From positions 95,710,501 to 95,774,500 of the forward strand of contig CM060883.1 in NCBI GenBank assembly GCA_030762935.1: a stretch of 64,000 nt of DNA. Reading direction: 5' to 3'. The notes below the pieces were generated by a model that was not told the DNA's origin, did not search any database, and worked only from the letters and a program-made list of their open reading frames with translations. Positions 9,943-20,441 of the stretch are shown one piece after another (the first letter of the stretch is position 1; each line of letters opens with the position of its first letter). The position numbers and the translations under genes were made by a program. Source of the DNA: Hymenopus coronatus (Eukaryota; Arthropoda; Insecta; Mantodea; Hymenopodidae).

Positions 9943-12900
9943 CAGTCTTGTGAGGGCAGAGTGCTCACCCTTCACATGGAACGGCTTAACATATAGGTAC
10001 TTGTGGAAGAGTTCCAGTGTTTTAACTACAGCCAGGTGATTGCAGAGTTCTCTGCCATCACATGGAACGGCTGAAGATATAGGTAGTTGTGGAAGAGTTC
10101 CAGAGTTTTAGCTACAGTCAGGTGTGTGCAGAGTGCTCAGCCTTCATGTGGAATGGCTGAGCGTATGGGTGCTTGTGGAAGAGTTCTAGTGTCATAACTA
10201 GTCAGGTGAGGGCAGAGTGCTCAACCTTCATGTGGAATGGCTGAACATATAGGTGCTTATGGAAGAGTTCCAGTGTGTAACTACTGCCAGGTGAGGGCAG
10301 AGTGCTCAGCATTCACATGGAATGACTGAACATATAGGTGCTTGTGGAAGAGTTCCAGTGTCATAACTAGTCAGGTGACGGCAGAGTGCTCAACCTTCAT
10401 GTGGTTTGGCTGAACATATAGGTGCTTGTGGAAGAGTTCCTGTGTGTAACTATAGTCAGGTGAGGGCTGAGTGCTCAGCCTTCATGTGGAATGGCTGAAC
10501 ATATAGGTGCTTGTGGAAGAGTCCTAGTTTTGTAACTACAGTCAGGTGAGTGCAGAGTGCTCAACCTTCATGTGAAATGGCTGAACATTAGGTGCTTTTG
10601 GATGAGCTCCAGTATTGTATCTACAGCCAGGTGAGTGCAGAGAGCTCAACGTTCATGTGGAATGGCTGAACATATAGGTGCTTGTGGAAGAGTTCCAGTG
10701 TTGTAACTACAGCCAGGTGAGGGCAGACTGCTCAGCCTTCATGTGTAATGCCTGAACATATAGGTGCTTGTGGAAAAGTTCCAGTGTCATAACTACAGTC
10801 ATGTGATGGCAGAGTGCTCGGCCTTCATGTGGAATGGCTGAACACATAGGTGCTTGTGGAAGAGTTCCAGTGTGTAGTATAGTCAGGTGAGGGCAGAGTT
10901 CTCACCCTTCTTGTGGAATGTCTGAACATTTAGGTGCTTGTGGAAGAGTTCCAGTGTGTAACTACAGTCAGGTGAGGGCAGAGTGCTCAGCCTTAATGTG
11001 GAATGGCTGAACATATAGATGCTTGTGGAAGGGTTTCAGTGTTTTAACTACAGCCAGGTGAGTGCAGAGTACTCTGCCATCATATGGAACGGCTGAACAT
11101 ATAGGTAGTTGTCTAAGAGTTCCAGTGTTGTAACTACAGTCAGGTGAGGGCAAAGTGCTCAGCCTTCACGTGGAATGGCTGAACATATAGGTGCTTGTGG
11201 AAGAGTTCCAGTATGTAACTACAGTCAGGTGAGGGCAGAGTGCTCAGCTTTAATGTGGAATGACTGAACATATAGGTGCTTGTGGAAGAGTTCCAGTGTC
11301 ATAACTACAGTTAGGTGAGGGCAGAGTGCTCGGCCTTCACATGGAATGGCTGAACATATAGGTGCTTGTGGAAGAGTTCCAGTGTGTAGTATAGTCAGGT
11401 GAGGGCAGAGTCCTCACCCTTCTTGTGGAATGTCTGAACATTTAGGTGCTTGTGGAAGAGTTCCAGTGTGTAACTACAGTCAGGTGAGGGCAGAGTGCTC
11501 ACCCTTCACATGGAACGGCTTAACATATAGGTACTTGTGGAAGAGTTCCAGTGTTTTAACTACAGCCAGGTGAGTGCAGAGTTCTCTGCCATCACATGGA
11601 ACGGCTGAAGATATAGGTAGTTGTGGAAGAGTTCCAGAGTTTTAGCTACAGTCAGGTGAGTGCAGAGTGCTCAGCCTTCATGTGGAATGGCTGAGCGTAT
11701 AGGTGCTTGTGGAAGAGTTCCAGTGTCATAACTACAGTCAGGTGAGGGCAGAGTGCTCACCCTTCATGTGGAATGGCTGAAGATATAGGTGCTTGTGGAA
11801 AGGTTCCAGTGTCATAACTACAGTCAGGGGAGGGCAGAGTCTCAGCCTTCACGTGGAATGGCTGAACATACAGGTGCTTGTGGAAGAGTTCCAGTTTTGT
11901 AACTACAGCCAGGTGAGGGCAGAGTGCTCAGCGTTCATGTGGAATGGCTGAGCTTATAGGTGCTTGTGGAAGAGTTCCAGTGTGTAACTACAGTCTGGTG
12001 AGGGCAGAGTGCTCACCCTTCACATGGAACGGCTTAACATATAGGTACTTGTGGAAGAGTTCCAGTGTTTTAACTACAGCCAGGTGATGGCAGAGTTCTC
12101 TGCCATCACATGGAACGGCTGAAGATATAGGTAGTTGTGGAAGAGTTCCAGAGTTTTAGCTACAGTCAGGTGTGTGCAGAGTGCTCAGCCTTCATGTGGA
12201 ATGGCTGAGCGTATAGGTGCTTGTGGAAGAGTTCCAGTGTCATAGCTAGTCAGGTGAGGGCAGAGTGCTCAACTTTCATGTGGAATGGCTGAACATATAG
12301 GTGCTTATGGAAGAGTTCCAGTGTGTAACTACTGCCAGGTGAGGGCAGAGTGCTCAGCATTCACATGGAATGACTGAACATATAGGTGCTTGTGGAAGAG
12401 TTCCAGTGTCATAACTAGTCAGGTGACGGCAGAGTGCTCAACCTTCATGTGGTTTGGCTGAACATATAGGTGCTTGTGGAAGAGTTCCTGTGTGTAACTA
12501 TAGTCAGGTGAGGGCTGAGTGCTCAGCCTTCATGTGGAATGGCTGAACATATAGGTGCTTGTGGAAGAGTCCTAGTTTTGTAACTACAGTCAGGTGAGTG
12601 CAGAGTGCTCAACCTTCATGTGAAATGGCTGAACATTAGGTGCTTTTGGATGAGCTCCAGTTTTGTATCTACAGCCAGGTGAGTGCAGAGAGCTCAACGT
12701 TCATGTGGAATGGCTGAACATATAGGGGCTTGTGGAAGAGTTCTAGTGTTGTAACTACAGCCAGGTGAGGGCAGAGTGCTCAGCCTTCATGTGGAATGCC
12801 TGAACATATAGGTGCTTGTGGAAAAGTTCCAGTGTCATAACTACAGTCATGTGATGGCAGAGTGCTCGGCCTTCATGTGGAATGGCTGAACACATAGGTG

Positions 12901-14040
12901 CTTGTGGAAGAGTTCCAGTGTTGTAACTACAGTCAGGTGAGGGCAGAGTGCTCAGGCTTCACGTGGAATAGCTGAACATATAGGTGCTTGTGGAAGAGTT
13001 CCAGTGTGTAACTACAGTCAGGTGAGGGCAGAGTGCTCAGCCTTAATGTGGAATGGCTGAACATATAGATGCTTGTGGAAGGGTTTCAGTGTTTTAACTA
13101 CAGCCAGGTGAGTGCAGAGTACTCTGCCATCACATGGAACGGCTGAACATATAGGTAGTTGTCTAAGAGTTCCAGTGTTGTAACTACAGTCAGGTGAGGG
13201 CAAAGTGCTCAGCCTTCACGTGGAATGGCTGAACATATAGGTGCTTGTGGAAGAGTTCCAGTATGTAACTACAGTCAGGTGAGGGCAGATTGCTCAGCTT
13301 TAATGTGGAATGACTGAACATATAGGTGCTTGTGGAAGAGTTCCAGTGTCATAACTACAGTTAGGTGAGGGCAGAGTGCTCGGCCTTCACATGGAATGGC
13401 TGAACATATAGGTGCTTGTGGAAGAGTTCCAGTGTGTAGTATAGTCAGGTGAGGGCAGAGTTCTCACCCTTCTTGTGGAATGTCTGAACATTTAGGTGCT
13501 TGTGGAAGAGTTCCAGTGTGTAACTACAGTCAGGTGAGGGCAGAGTGCTCACCCTTCACATGGAACGGCTTAACATATAGGTACTTGTGGAAGAGTTCCA
13601 GTGTTTTAACTACAGCCAGGTGAGTGCAGAGTTCTCTGCCATCACATGGAACGGCTGAAGATATAGGTAGTTGTGGAAGAGTTCCAGAGTTTTAGCTACA
13701 GTCAGGTGAGAGCAGAGTGCTCAGCCTTCATGTGGAATGGCTGAGCGTATAGGTGCTTGTAGAAGAGTTCCAGTGTCATAACTACAGTCAGGTGAGGGCA
13801 GAGTGCTCACCCTTCATGTGGAATGGCTGAAGATATAGGTGCTTGTGGAAAGGTTCCAGTGTCATAACTACAGTCAGGGGAGGGCAGAGTCTCAGCCTTC
13901 ACGTGGAATGGCTGAACATACAGGTGCTTGTGGAAGAGTTCCAGTTTTGTAACTACAGCCAGGTGAGGGCAGAGTGCTCAGCGTTCATGTGGAATGGCTG
14001 AGCGTATAGGTGCTTGTGGAAGAGTTCCAATGTGTAACTA
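9943..14040. repeat. Tandem duplication of a ~2.05 kb higher-order block (24 monomers)
   Basis: Sequence from about 9943 to 11991 recurs at about 11992 to 14040 with an offset of 2048-2050 bp. Private variants shared by the two halves include ATGTGGTTTGGC (near 10400 and 12448), GAGTCCTAGTTTTG, TTGTCTAAGAG and GAAAGGTTCC with GTCAGGGGAGGG. At least one monomer (near 10860 versus 12900) differs, suggesting later exchange or conversion. Boundaries are approximate. Confidence 0.85.
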
Positions 14041-14556
14041 CAGCCAGGTGAGGGCAGAGTGCTTAGCCTTAATGTGGAATGGCTGAACATATAGATGCTT
14101 GTGGAAGAGTTCCAGTGTGTAACTACAGTCAGGTAAGGGCAGAGTGCTCAACCATCATGTGGAATGGCTGAACATATAGGTGCTCCTGGAAGAGTTCCAG
14201 TCTCATAACTACAGTCAGGTGAGGGCAGAGTGCTCACCCTTCGTGTGGAATGGCTGAACATATAGGTACTTGTGGATGAGTTCCAGTATGTAACTACAGT
14301 CAGGTGAGGGCAGAGTGATCAGCCTTCATGTGGAATATCTGTACATAAAGGTACTTGCGGAAGAGTTCCAGTGTGTAACTACAGCCAGATCAGGGCAGTG
14401 TGCTTAGCCTTCATGTGGAATGTCTGAACATATAGGAGCTTGTGAAAGAGTTCCAGTGTGTAACTACAGCCAGGTGAGGGCAGAGTGCTCACCCTTCATG
14501 TGGAATGGCTGAACATATAGGTGTTTGTGGAAGAGTTCCAGTGTTGTAACTACAAT

Positions 14557-14568
14557 CAGGTGAGGGCA
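14557..14568. repeat. Target-site duplication, left, LINE copy 2
   Basis: CAGGTGAGGGCA precedes the element end and is repeated exactly at 20430-20441. Confidence 0.92.
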
Positions 14569-14799
14569 TGATGATGATAATGGTGTTTAAGGGCGCTCAA
14601 CTGCCGAGGTCATAAGCGCCCTTACGATTAAAACTCTGCAATAGGCAGTAAGAAAAATACAAAACACAAGTAAAAGAGCTAACAAAGTTGAAACTGAAAT
14701 AACAGAACGGTCCAGCCCTCTAAACAGAGCTGGATATAAAACTCCATCTAAAATCAACACATTAAAATTAAAAGAGACTAAAAAAAAACTGCTATCACA
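14569..14799 (-). other. LINE copy 2 3' UTR with terminal hairpin
   Basis: 231 nt after the ORF2 stop, a few bases shorter than in copies 1 and 3. The 10-bp inverted repeat is intact (14588-14597 and 14615-14624). The ATC tail carries one C-to-T change in the sense strand. Confidence 0.85.
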
Positions 14800-17700
14800 C
14801 TAAAACGTCAAGGTAAAAGAAAGTTTTGCTAAAAATTTAAAAACCCTGTCCACTGCTCTTGGGTCATCTGCCAGGACCTCAGCAAGAGAGGCCGGCATGC
14901 CCATAGATGACCGAATGTGTGCCAGGTGACCACACTCCAGCAACACATGACGAACTGTCTGTGCCTCCCCACAGAGCGCACAGACAGGAGCAGGTTCACG
15001 TTTAAAAAGGTAACTGTGAGTAAAAATACAGTGGCCAATTCTTAGCCGAGCTAGTACTACCTCCTCCCGGCGGAATAAACGAGAGGAGGTTACCCAGTTC
15101 ACAGGGAGGTCCTTCACCTCTCGCAGCTTATTACCACGGAGAGCCGACCACTCCGCATGCCAAGTTGAAAAAACGGCTCTCCGTACAGCCACTCTAAAAT
15201 CTTCTGCTGTTGAATGGGTAATCGTAACCCTGGGCGCTGTGACTGCCGATTTCGCTGCCAAATCCGCCGTGTCATTCCCTGGCAAGCCAACGTGTCCAGG
15301 AATCCATGCGCACTCCACATTAAAACCAGAAGCGTGCAAAATGTGGAGAACGTCCTGGATGCGCTGCACCAAAGGATTGTAATTGTACAGCTCACGAATG
15401 CTCTGAAGGGCGCTAAGGGAATCACTAAGAATAAGGCAGTCACCTAATTTTCGACGTCGAATATACAGAAGGGCTTGATAAATAGCATATAGCTCGACAG
15501 AATATATAGATGTGCAACTAGGCAAACCGTAAGTAGAAGTTGCGGTGCCAGTTACAAAGGCACATCCAACACCGTCGGGGCTCTTACTACCATCGGTGTA
15601 AATACAAATACGGCCACTGTATTTGGATAAAAATTCTAAAAAGCAACGACGAATACTATCAAGAGGCGTTACAGATTTCCCGTAGAGCGTCATCCCGAGA
15701 TCGACATGGGAGGTAGCGCGTAACCAAGGGGGGTGTATACTCTCTCCCTTGGATAACAGCCGAGGAATGTCAACATGGTGCTGGCGTAGAAGCTCACGGA
15801 AACGAAAACCTGCTGGCCTGGGGCTCAGAGAGCGGAGGCAGTATCGCTCGTGCAGCTCAGGGGAGAAAAACGCGTGATAAGTTGGATGCCCAGGCATACA
15901 CTTCAGCCCACAGCCATAATTAGCAAGCAGGACATCACGCCGACAACGCAGAGGAGGTTCTCCCGATTCGGCGTAGAGGCTAACAACTGGGCTCGTTGGA
16001 AAAGCTCCAACGGCCACACGGATGCCCTGGTTATGGACTGTGTCTAACCTTCTGAGCACTGAAGGTCGAGCTGAAGAATACACAATGCTGCCATAGTCCA
16101 ACTTCGAACGAATCACAGCACGATAAAGACGGAGCAATGCCGTCCGATCCGCACCCCAAGATTTGCCACTTAGTATCCGTAAAAGATTTAGAGAACGGTC
16201 ACATCGTGCTCTAAGCTGTGCTATTTGTGGTGCCCAACAAAGTTTCCGATCGAAGATCAAACCAAGGAATCTCGCCTCGTCTACGAAAGGAAGTAAATCT
16301 GGCCCGAGTCGAAGAGACGGCGGCATTTGCCACTTACGGCGCCAGAAGTTAACGCAGACTGTCTTCTCAGCGGAGAAACGAAAACCGTGTTTCGAGCTCC
16401 AAGCATAGAGATTGTCCAAACACCGCTGGAGACGGCGTTCCAAAAACGGTGTACGCTGAGAAGTACAGAAGATGGCAATGTCGTCCACGAATAAACAGGA
16501 AGAGACACCTTGAGGCACACATAGTGATATGGAATTTATCGCAATAGCAAATAGAGTCACGCTGAGTACCGAGCCCTGCGGCACTCCGTTCTCTTGAATA
16601 AAATGGTTAGAAAAAACCGAGCCCACCCTCACTCGAAAAACGCGGTCCCGCATAAACTCCTGAATGACCAACGGTAGGCGTCCACGTATGTTCCAGTTGT
16701 GTAGAGTACGCAATATTCCCGCCCGCCAACACGTGTCATAGGCCTTCTCGAGGTCAAAAAATATCCCAACTGTGGGGCTGTTCTTAAGAAACCCGTCCAT
16801 AATCTGAGTTGACAGAGAGACAAGGTGGTCAGCAGTTGAACGTCGTCGTCGAAAGCCACACTGGATGTTCGTCAGAAGATTGTGGGATTCCAGCCACCAC
16901 ACCAACCGTCCATTGATCATGCGTTCCATCACCTTGCACACGCAACTGGTGAGGGAAATAGGACGGTAACTGGAAGGAAGATGGCGGTCCTTTCCAGGTT
17001 TAAGAATGGGTATGATGGTGGCCTCCCGCCACTTGTCTGGAAAAAATGCCATCAACCCAGACACGATTATAGACCTCGAGTAGGAAATCTTTGCCATCAG
17101 GAGAGAGATGTTGCAACATTTGGACGTGGATACCATCTGGACCTGGTGCTGAGTGTCGTGAAGAGGAGAGTGCATTGTCTAGCTCTGCCAGGGTGAAAAG
17201 GTGATTATAATCCTCAAGGTTGCCAGAAAGAAACGAGAATTCTTGAGATTCCACCTGATTCTTAATTGTAAGAAACTCAGGGGAATAATTGCCTGGGCTA
17301 GACACCTGAGCAAAAGCACTGCCTAAAGTATTCGCCACGTCAAATGTATCAACAACAGCTCCGGTAGGTGTTTTGAGACCGGCGATGGGCATATGGTTCG
17401 GTTTCCCAGCCACACGTCTTAACTTATCCCATACGACAGAGGAAGGTGTATGTCGATTAAAGGAACCCACGAATTTATTCCATGACATCTTTTTGCTATC
17501 CTTAATAACCCGCCTAGAATGTGCACGCATCCGTTTATAGTGTATCAGGTTATCCAGTGTAGGAAAACGCTGGAAACCCGTAGAGCTCGTCGGCGAGCGC
17601 GAATAGCATCCCGACAGTCAGCGGTCCACCAAGGTACCGGAAATCGACGGCTGTAGCCAGTCGAACGCGGAATGGATTGCTCAGCAGCAGAAAGAATGGT

Positions 17701-18490
17701 CCCTGTAAGATGTTCGACCAAGTGGTTCACAGAGTCGTGCTCTTCGTAGCTAAATTCAGCCAAGTGGGAGTACAGTTCCCAGCTGGCGTGGTCTAGGCGC
17801 CAACTAGGTAAACGGGTGGAACATACAACGGGTGTCAAGACACTAATACGACAAGGAAAGTGGTCACTAGAATGCAAATCCGAGATGATATTCCAGCATA
17901 AGGTGACTGCCAGCTGAGGGGAACAAATTGCAATGTCAATGTGTGAAAAACTATGAAATGCGTCAGATAGAAAGGTGGGCTCTCCGGTGTTCAAGAGAGC
18001 AAGATTCTGACTATCCAAGAAGTCTTTAAGTAGCGTACCTCTCGCACAAGCCCGAGGAGAGCCCCAAAGAGGGTGATGGGCATTCACGTCGCCTACCAAT
18101 AAAAAGGGTGGTGGCAACTGCGAAATGAGGTGTTCTAAGTCGCTGTGCGAGAGGTCCGCAGATGGAGGCAAATAGATACTGCAAATGGTGAATGAAGCGG
18201 AGGGGTAGCTTAATGCTGACAGCAACGGACTGGATTGCAGATTGTATGGGTACGGAGTTGGCAAAAATATCATCTCGAATAAGCATCATAGTGCCCCCAT
18301 GTGCCGCGACACCGTCCTCCGGGGATAAATCACATCGTACGGAGGAGTACTGCCTGATGGTAACGGTGTCCTGTGGACGGAGCTTCGTCTCTTGTAAACA
18401 TACAGCCAAAGGTTCATGCTGGCGCAGCAACAAGACCAGCTCTGGTCGATGTGGTCGAATTCCGCGTATGTTCCAATGGAGGATAGCCAT
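14800..18490 (-). pseudogene. LINE ORF2 copy 2, broken by three homopolymer frameshifts
   Basis: Homologous end to end to the 1229 aa ORF2 of copies 1 and 3, starting at the same ATG (18490) and ending at the same stop (14800). Against those copies I see a G run of four instead of three at 18202-18205, an A run of three instead of four at 17574-17576, and an A run of six instead of five at 17041-17046. The first shift falls inside the endonuclease, near residue 95; the second, opposite shift near residue 303 restores the frame; the third lies just before the reverse transcriptase core. The remaining pieces are otherwise open and keep FVDD, YTDGS and the C-terminal finger. No internal stop other than those caused by the shifts is evident. 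All three are homopolymer length changes, so sequencing or assembly error is a real alternative. Confidence 0.9.
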
Positions 18491-18512
18491 TGAGTATATT
18501 ATGGGATAAGTT

Positions 18513-19970
18513 TCAAATGGAAAGACACTTCTGCAGATTGGGATTAGCTGGTCGGTTCAATTTGTTCTTCTTAGGCGTTGGGCTAGTGCTATTTTCAGGA
18601 GCACGATCCTGCCGTTTCCGCACTGTCCCTCTGGCAGTGGCGGCCGAATCCTCCTGGTCCATCTCCTCCACAAGGGAGGTCCCTTTTTCAAGAGCAGTTT
18701 TCGGTCCAAGTAGTTCGAACCGATTGGATGTGCTGATCGGCGAAGACGGCCGTCGCCGATTCACGCCCTCCTCCCCAGATGACCCTTCAGAGGAGGATAC
18801 ACGTGTGGAGTTGCGTGTACTTTTCTTACCCTTAGATGGATTGGTAATAGATTGCACATTCTCTTTCAAAAAGTCTTGTCGTACATACTTGGTCTTAAAC
18901 TGTTTTTCCGGGACAGAAAACGTCGTGAATTTAATAGCTTTAGTTCCGGAGGTCGAGGCTTTCGGTGACAAGCGTGCAGGACTATTCTGTAAGCTGGCGG
19001 ATTTGGCAGATGTTGATACCAACTTGGGTGTAGGTGCCGAAGGCTTTGGCAGCGCTTGGGCTAAAATAACCTTTTCCGCAATTGTAGCCCCGTTCATATC
19101 GCCGGTCTGTGTTGCGATTTCCCGACGCGGTACCGGTTTAGCTGCAACTGAGCTATAGGTACCGGACCTCGGGGCAGAGGGTTGGCGGAGTCGCAGGAGC
19201 TTCCGGGCTTCCAAAAAGGACACCTTCTCTTTCACCCGTATCTCCTGGATCGCTCGTTCCTCTGCGAAACGGGGGCAGTCTCGGGAACTAGATGGGTGTT
19301 CCCCGTTACAGTTCACACACGATGGAGCTGAAGCACAAGCCCCATCGTGGGAGGTGTCACCGCAGTGGACGCAGGTGGACTTGCCGGTACACAACTCACT
19401 AGTGTGACCAAAACGTTGGCATTTAAAGCACCTCAGCGGATTGGGTATATAAGGCCTTACTTCGATGGCTTCATACCCTGCTCTAATCTTTTGAGGCAAA
19501 TCAACCCGATCAAAAGTAAGAAACAGGGTACGAGTAGGCAGGAATTCACCGTTGATCTTACGTTGTACCCGATAAACAGCTGAGACACCCTGAGTCGCAA
19601 GATTTTCTTGGATCTCCTCAATGGACAAACCGTCCAACGCGCGGGTTGTTACTACACCGCGGGAGGAGTTCAGCGACTTGTGCACCTCGACCTTCACTGG
19701 ATAGCTGGCTAACATGGTGGCTTTAAGTATCCTTGCAGCTTGCGAGGCGGAGTTGGCTTCGACAAGAAGTGTACCATTGCGAGCTCGAACGCAGAATTTA
19801 ACCGGACCAGCAATGGCATCGAGACCCTTTTGTATACTAAAAGGGCTCACCGTAAGGAACTTCTTACCTTCCTCTGTCCTATGAATAACCAAGTAGCGAG
19901 GACCACATGACTCGACTACTTCCTTTCCAACGTCTTTATTAACATTAAGGGGTTTTTGTTTTGGTGCCAT
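18513..19970 (-). CDS. LINE ORF1 Gag-like zinc-knuckle protein, copy 2
   Basis: 485 aa, intact from the ATG at 19970. It has the same layout as the other copies: RRM-like N-terminal half, knuckles at C181-C184-H189-C194, C200-C203-H208-C212 and C218-C221-H225-C232, and a Ser/Pro/Lys-rich tail. It carries more private substitutions than the other two (for example KQKPLNV near the start, KFC for KSC near residue 58, TKAIKFTTFS in the tail, and QKCLSI at the end). An intact ORF1 beside a frameshifted ORF2 means the copy could supply RNA-binding protein but not enzyme; that is inference. Chance preservation of a 485-codon frame is also plausible if the insertion is young. Confidence 0.92.
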   Translation of the reverse strand: MAPKQKPLNVNKDVGKEVVESCGPRYLVIHRTEEGKKFLTVSPFSIQKGLDAIAGPVKFCVRARNGTLLVEANSASQAARILKATMLASYPVKVEVHKSLNSSRGVVTTRALDGLSIEEIQENLATQGVSAVYRVQRKINGEFLPTRTLFLTFDRVDLPQKIRAGYEAIEVRPYIPNPLRCFKCQRFGHTSELCTGKSTCVHCGDTSHDGACASAPSCVNCNGEHPSSSRDCPRFAEERAIQEIRVKEKVSFLEARKLLRLRQPSAPRSGTYSSVAAKPVPRREIATQTGDMNGATIAEKVILAQALPKPSAPTPKLVSTSAKSASLQNSPARLSPKASTSGTKAIKFTTFSVPEKQFKTKYVRQDFLKENVQSITNPSKGKKSTRNSTRVSSSEGSSGEEGVNRRRPSSPISTSNRFELLGPKTALEKGTSLVEEMDQEDSAATARGTVRKRQDRAPENSTSPTPKKNKLNRPANPNLQKCLSI

Positions 19971-20429
19971 AGAAAATATGGTATAAATTCATCCCCCAGT
20001 GCTCCCCATCCACCACGGAGCCCAACGAGGGGTCACCCCACTGGGGTGACAGGGCTACACAGGGGATATAGCGGGCTCGCCGTCCCACTCACCCTGGAGT
20101 TCGGTGTAGTACCTAGTCCTGGCCGATTGACTAGGGGTGGGTTAGTCCCTAGCCTCCCGTTTAGGCAAATCAGAAACCAAAGCGGTGTATTAGGCTGCGC
20201 ACCCTCCCCAGTTACTGAAAGACAGAAGCCCAGGCTCAGGTATGCAACCCTCAACCAACCAGGATATTCCTTTTCACCGACACGGGTCTCCACGCACGGC
20301 CTACACGTGGGTGGGCATTTTGACCTTCTGACTCCCTCACCACTCTGAGGTTGCCCACAGAGGGAGTCAAGGTGGCTCGGGACCCCGGGTGCGCCTAACC
20401 CGTACCTACCGTAGTAGGCCCCTGGGGGG
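19971..20429 (-). promoter_or_regulatory. LINE copy 2 5' leader
   Basis: 459 nt, collinear with the leaders of copies 1 and 3. The inverted repeat GTCACCCC-ACT-GGGGTGAC is at 20032-20050. The leader-wide sense frame is open through the leader and runs into the satellite, with no ATG of its own that I can identify inside the element. Confidence 0.68.
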
Positions 20430-20441
20430 CAGGTGAGGGCA
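20430..20441. repeat. Target-site duplication, right, LINE copy 2
   Basis: CAGGTGAGGGCA directly after the six G's of the element's 5' end; the satellite resumes in phase with GAGTGCTCAAC. Confidence 0.92.

Larger units (their letters stand above)
7829..14568. repeat. Satellite array, segment 2
   Basis: About 6.74 kb of the same monomer, uninterrupted, in the same orientation as segment 1. The left part (to about 10100) repeats the subtype order of segment 1; the right part is a tandem duplication of a 2.05 kb block. It contains CACGTG, CATGTG and CACATG variants of the monomer junction and many AACGG/AATGG alternates. Open frames such as those at 9520-9883, 10968-11153 and 13018-13203 are shadows of the repeat. 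No host gene is visible. Confidence 0.97.
14569..20429 (-). mobile_element. Full-length LINE copy 2 (ORF1 intact, ORF2 frameshifted)
   Basis: A 5861 bp copy of the same LINE, antisense to the window, with the same 5' end and 3' hairpin, and a 12 bp duplication of satellite sequence on both sides. Its tail is slightly degenerate (ATT ATC ATC ATC A in sense). It carries more differences than copies 1 and 3 have from each other, and its ORF2 has three one-base indels. It is probably the oldest of the three insertions and not autonomous. Uninterrupted versions of its target site are seen at 24256-24267 and 29289-29300. Confidence 0.96.
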
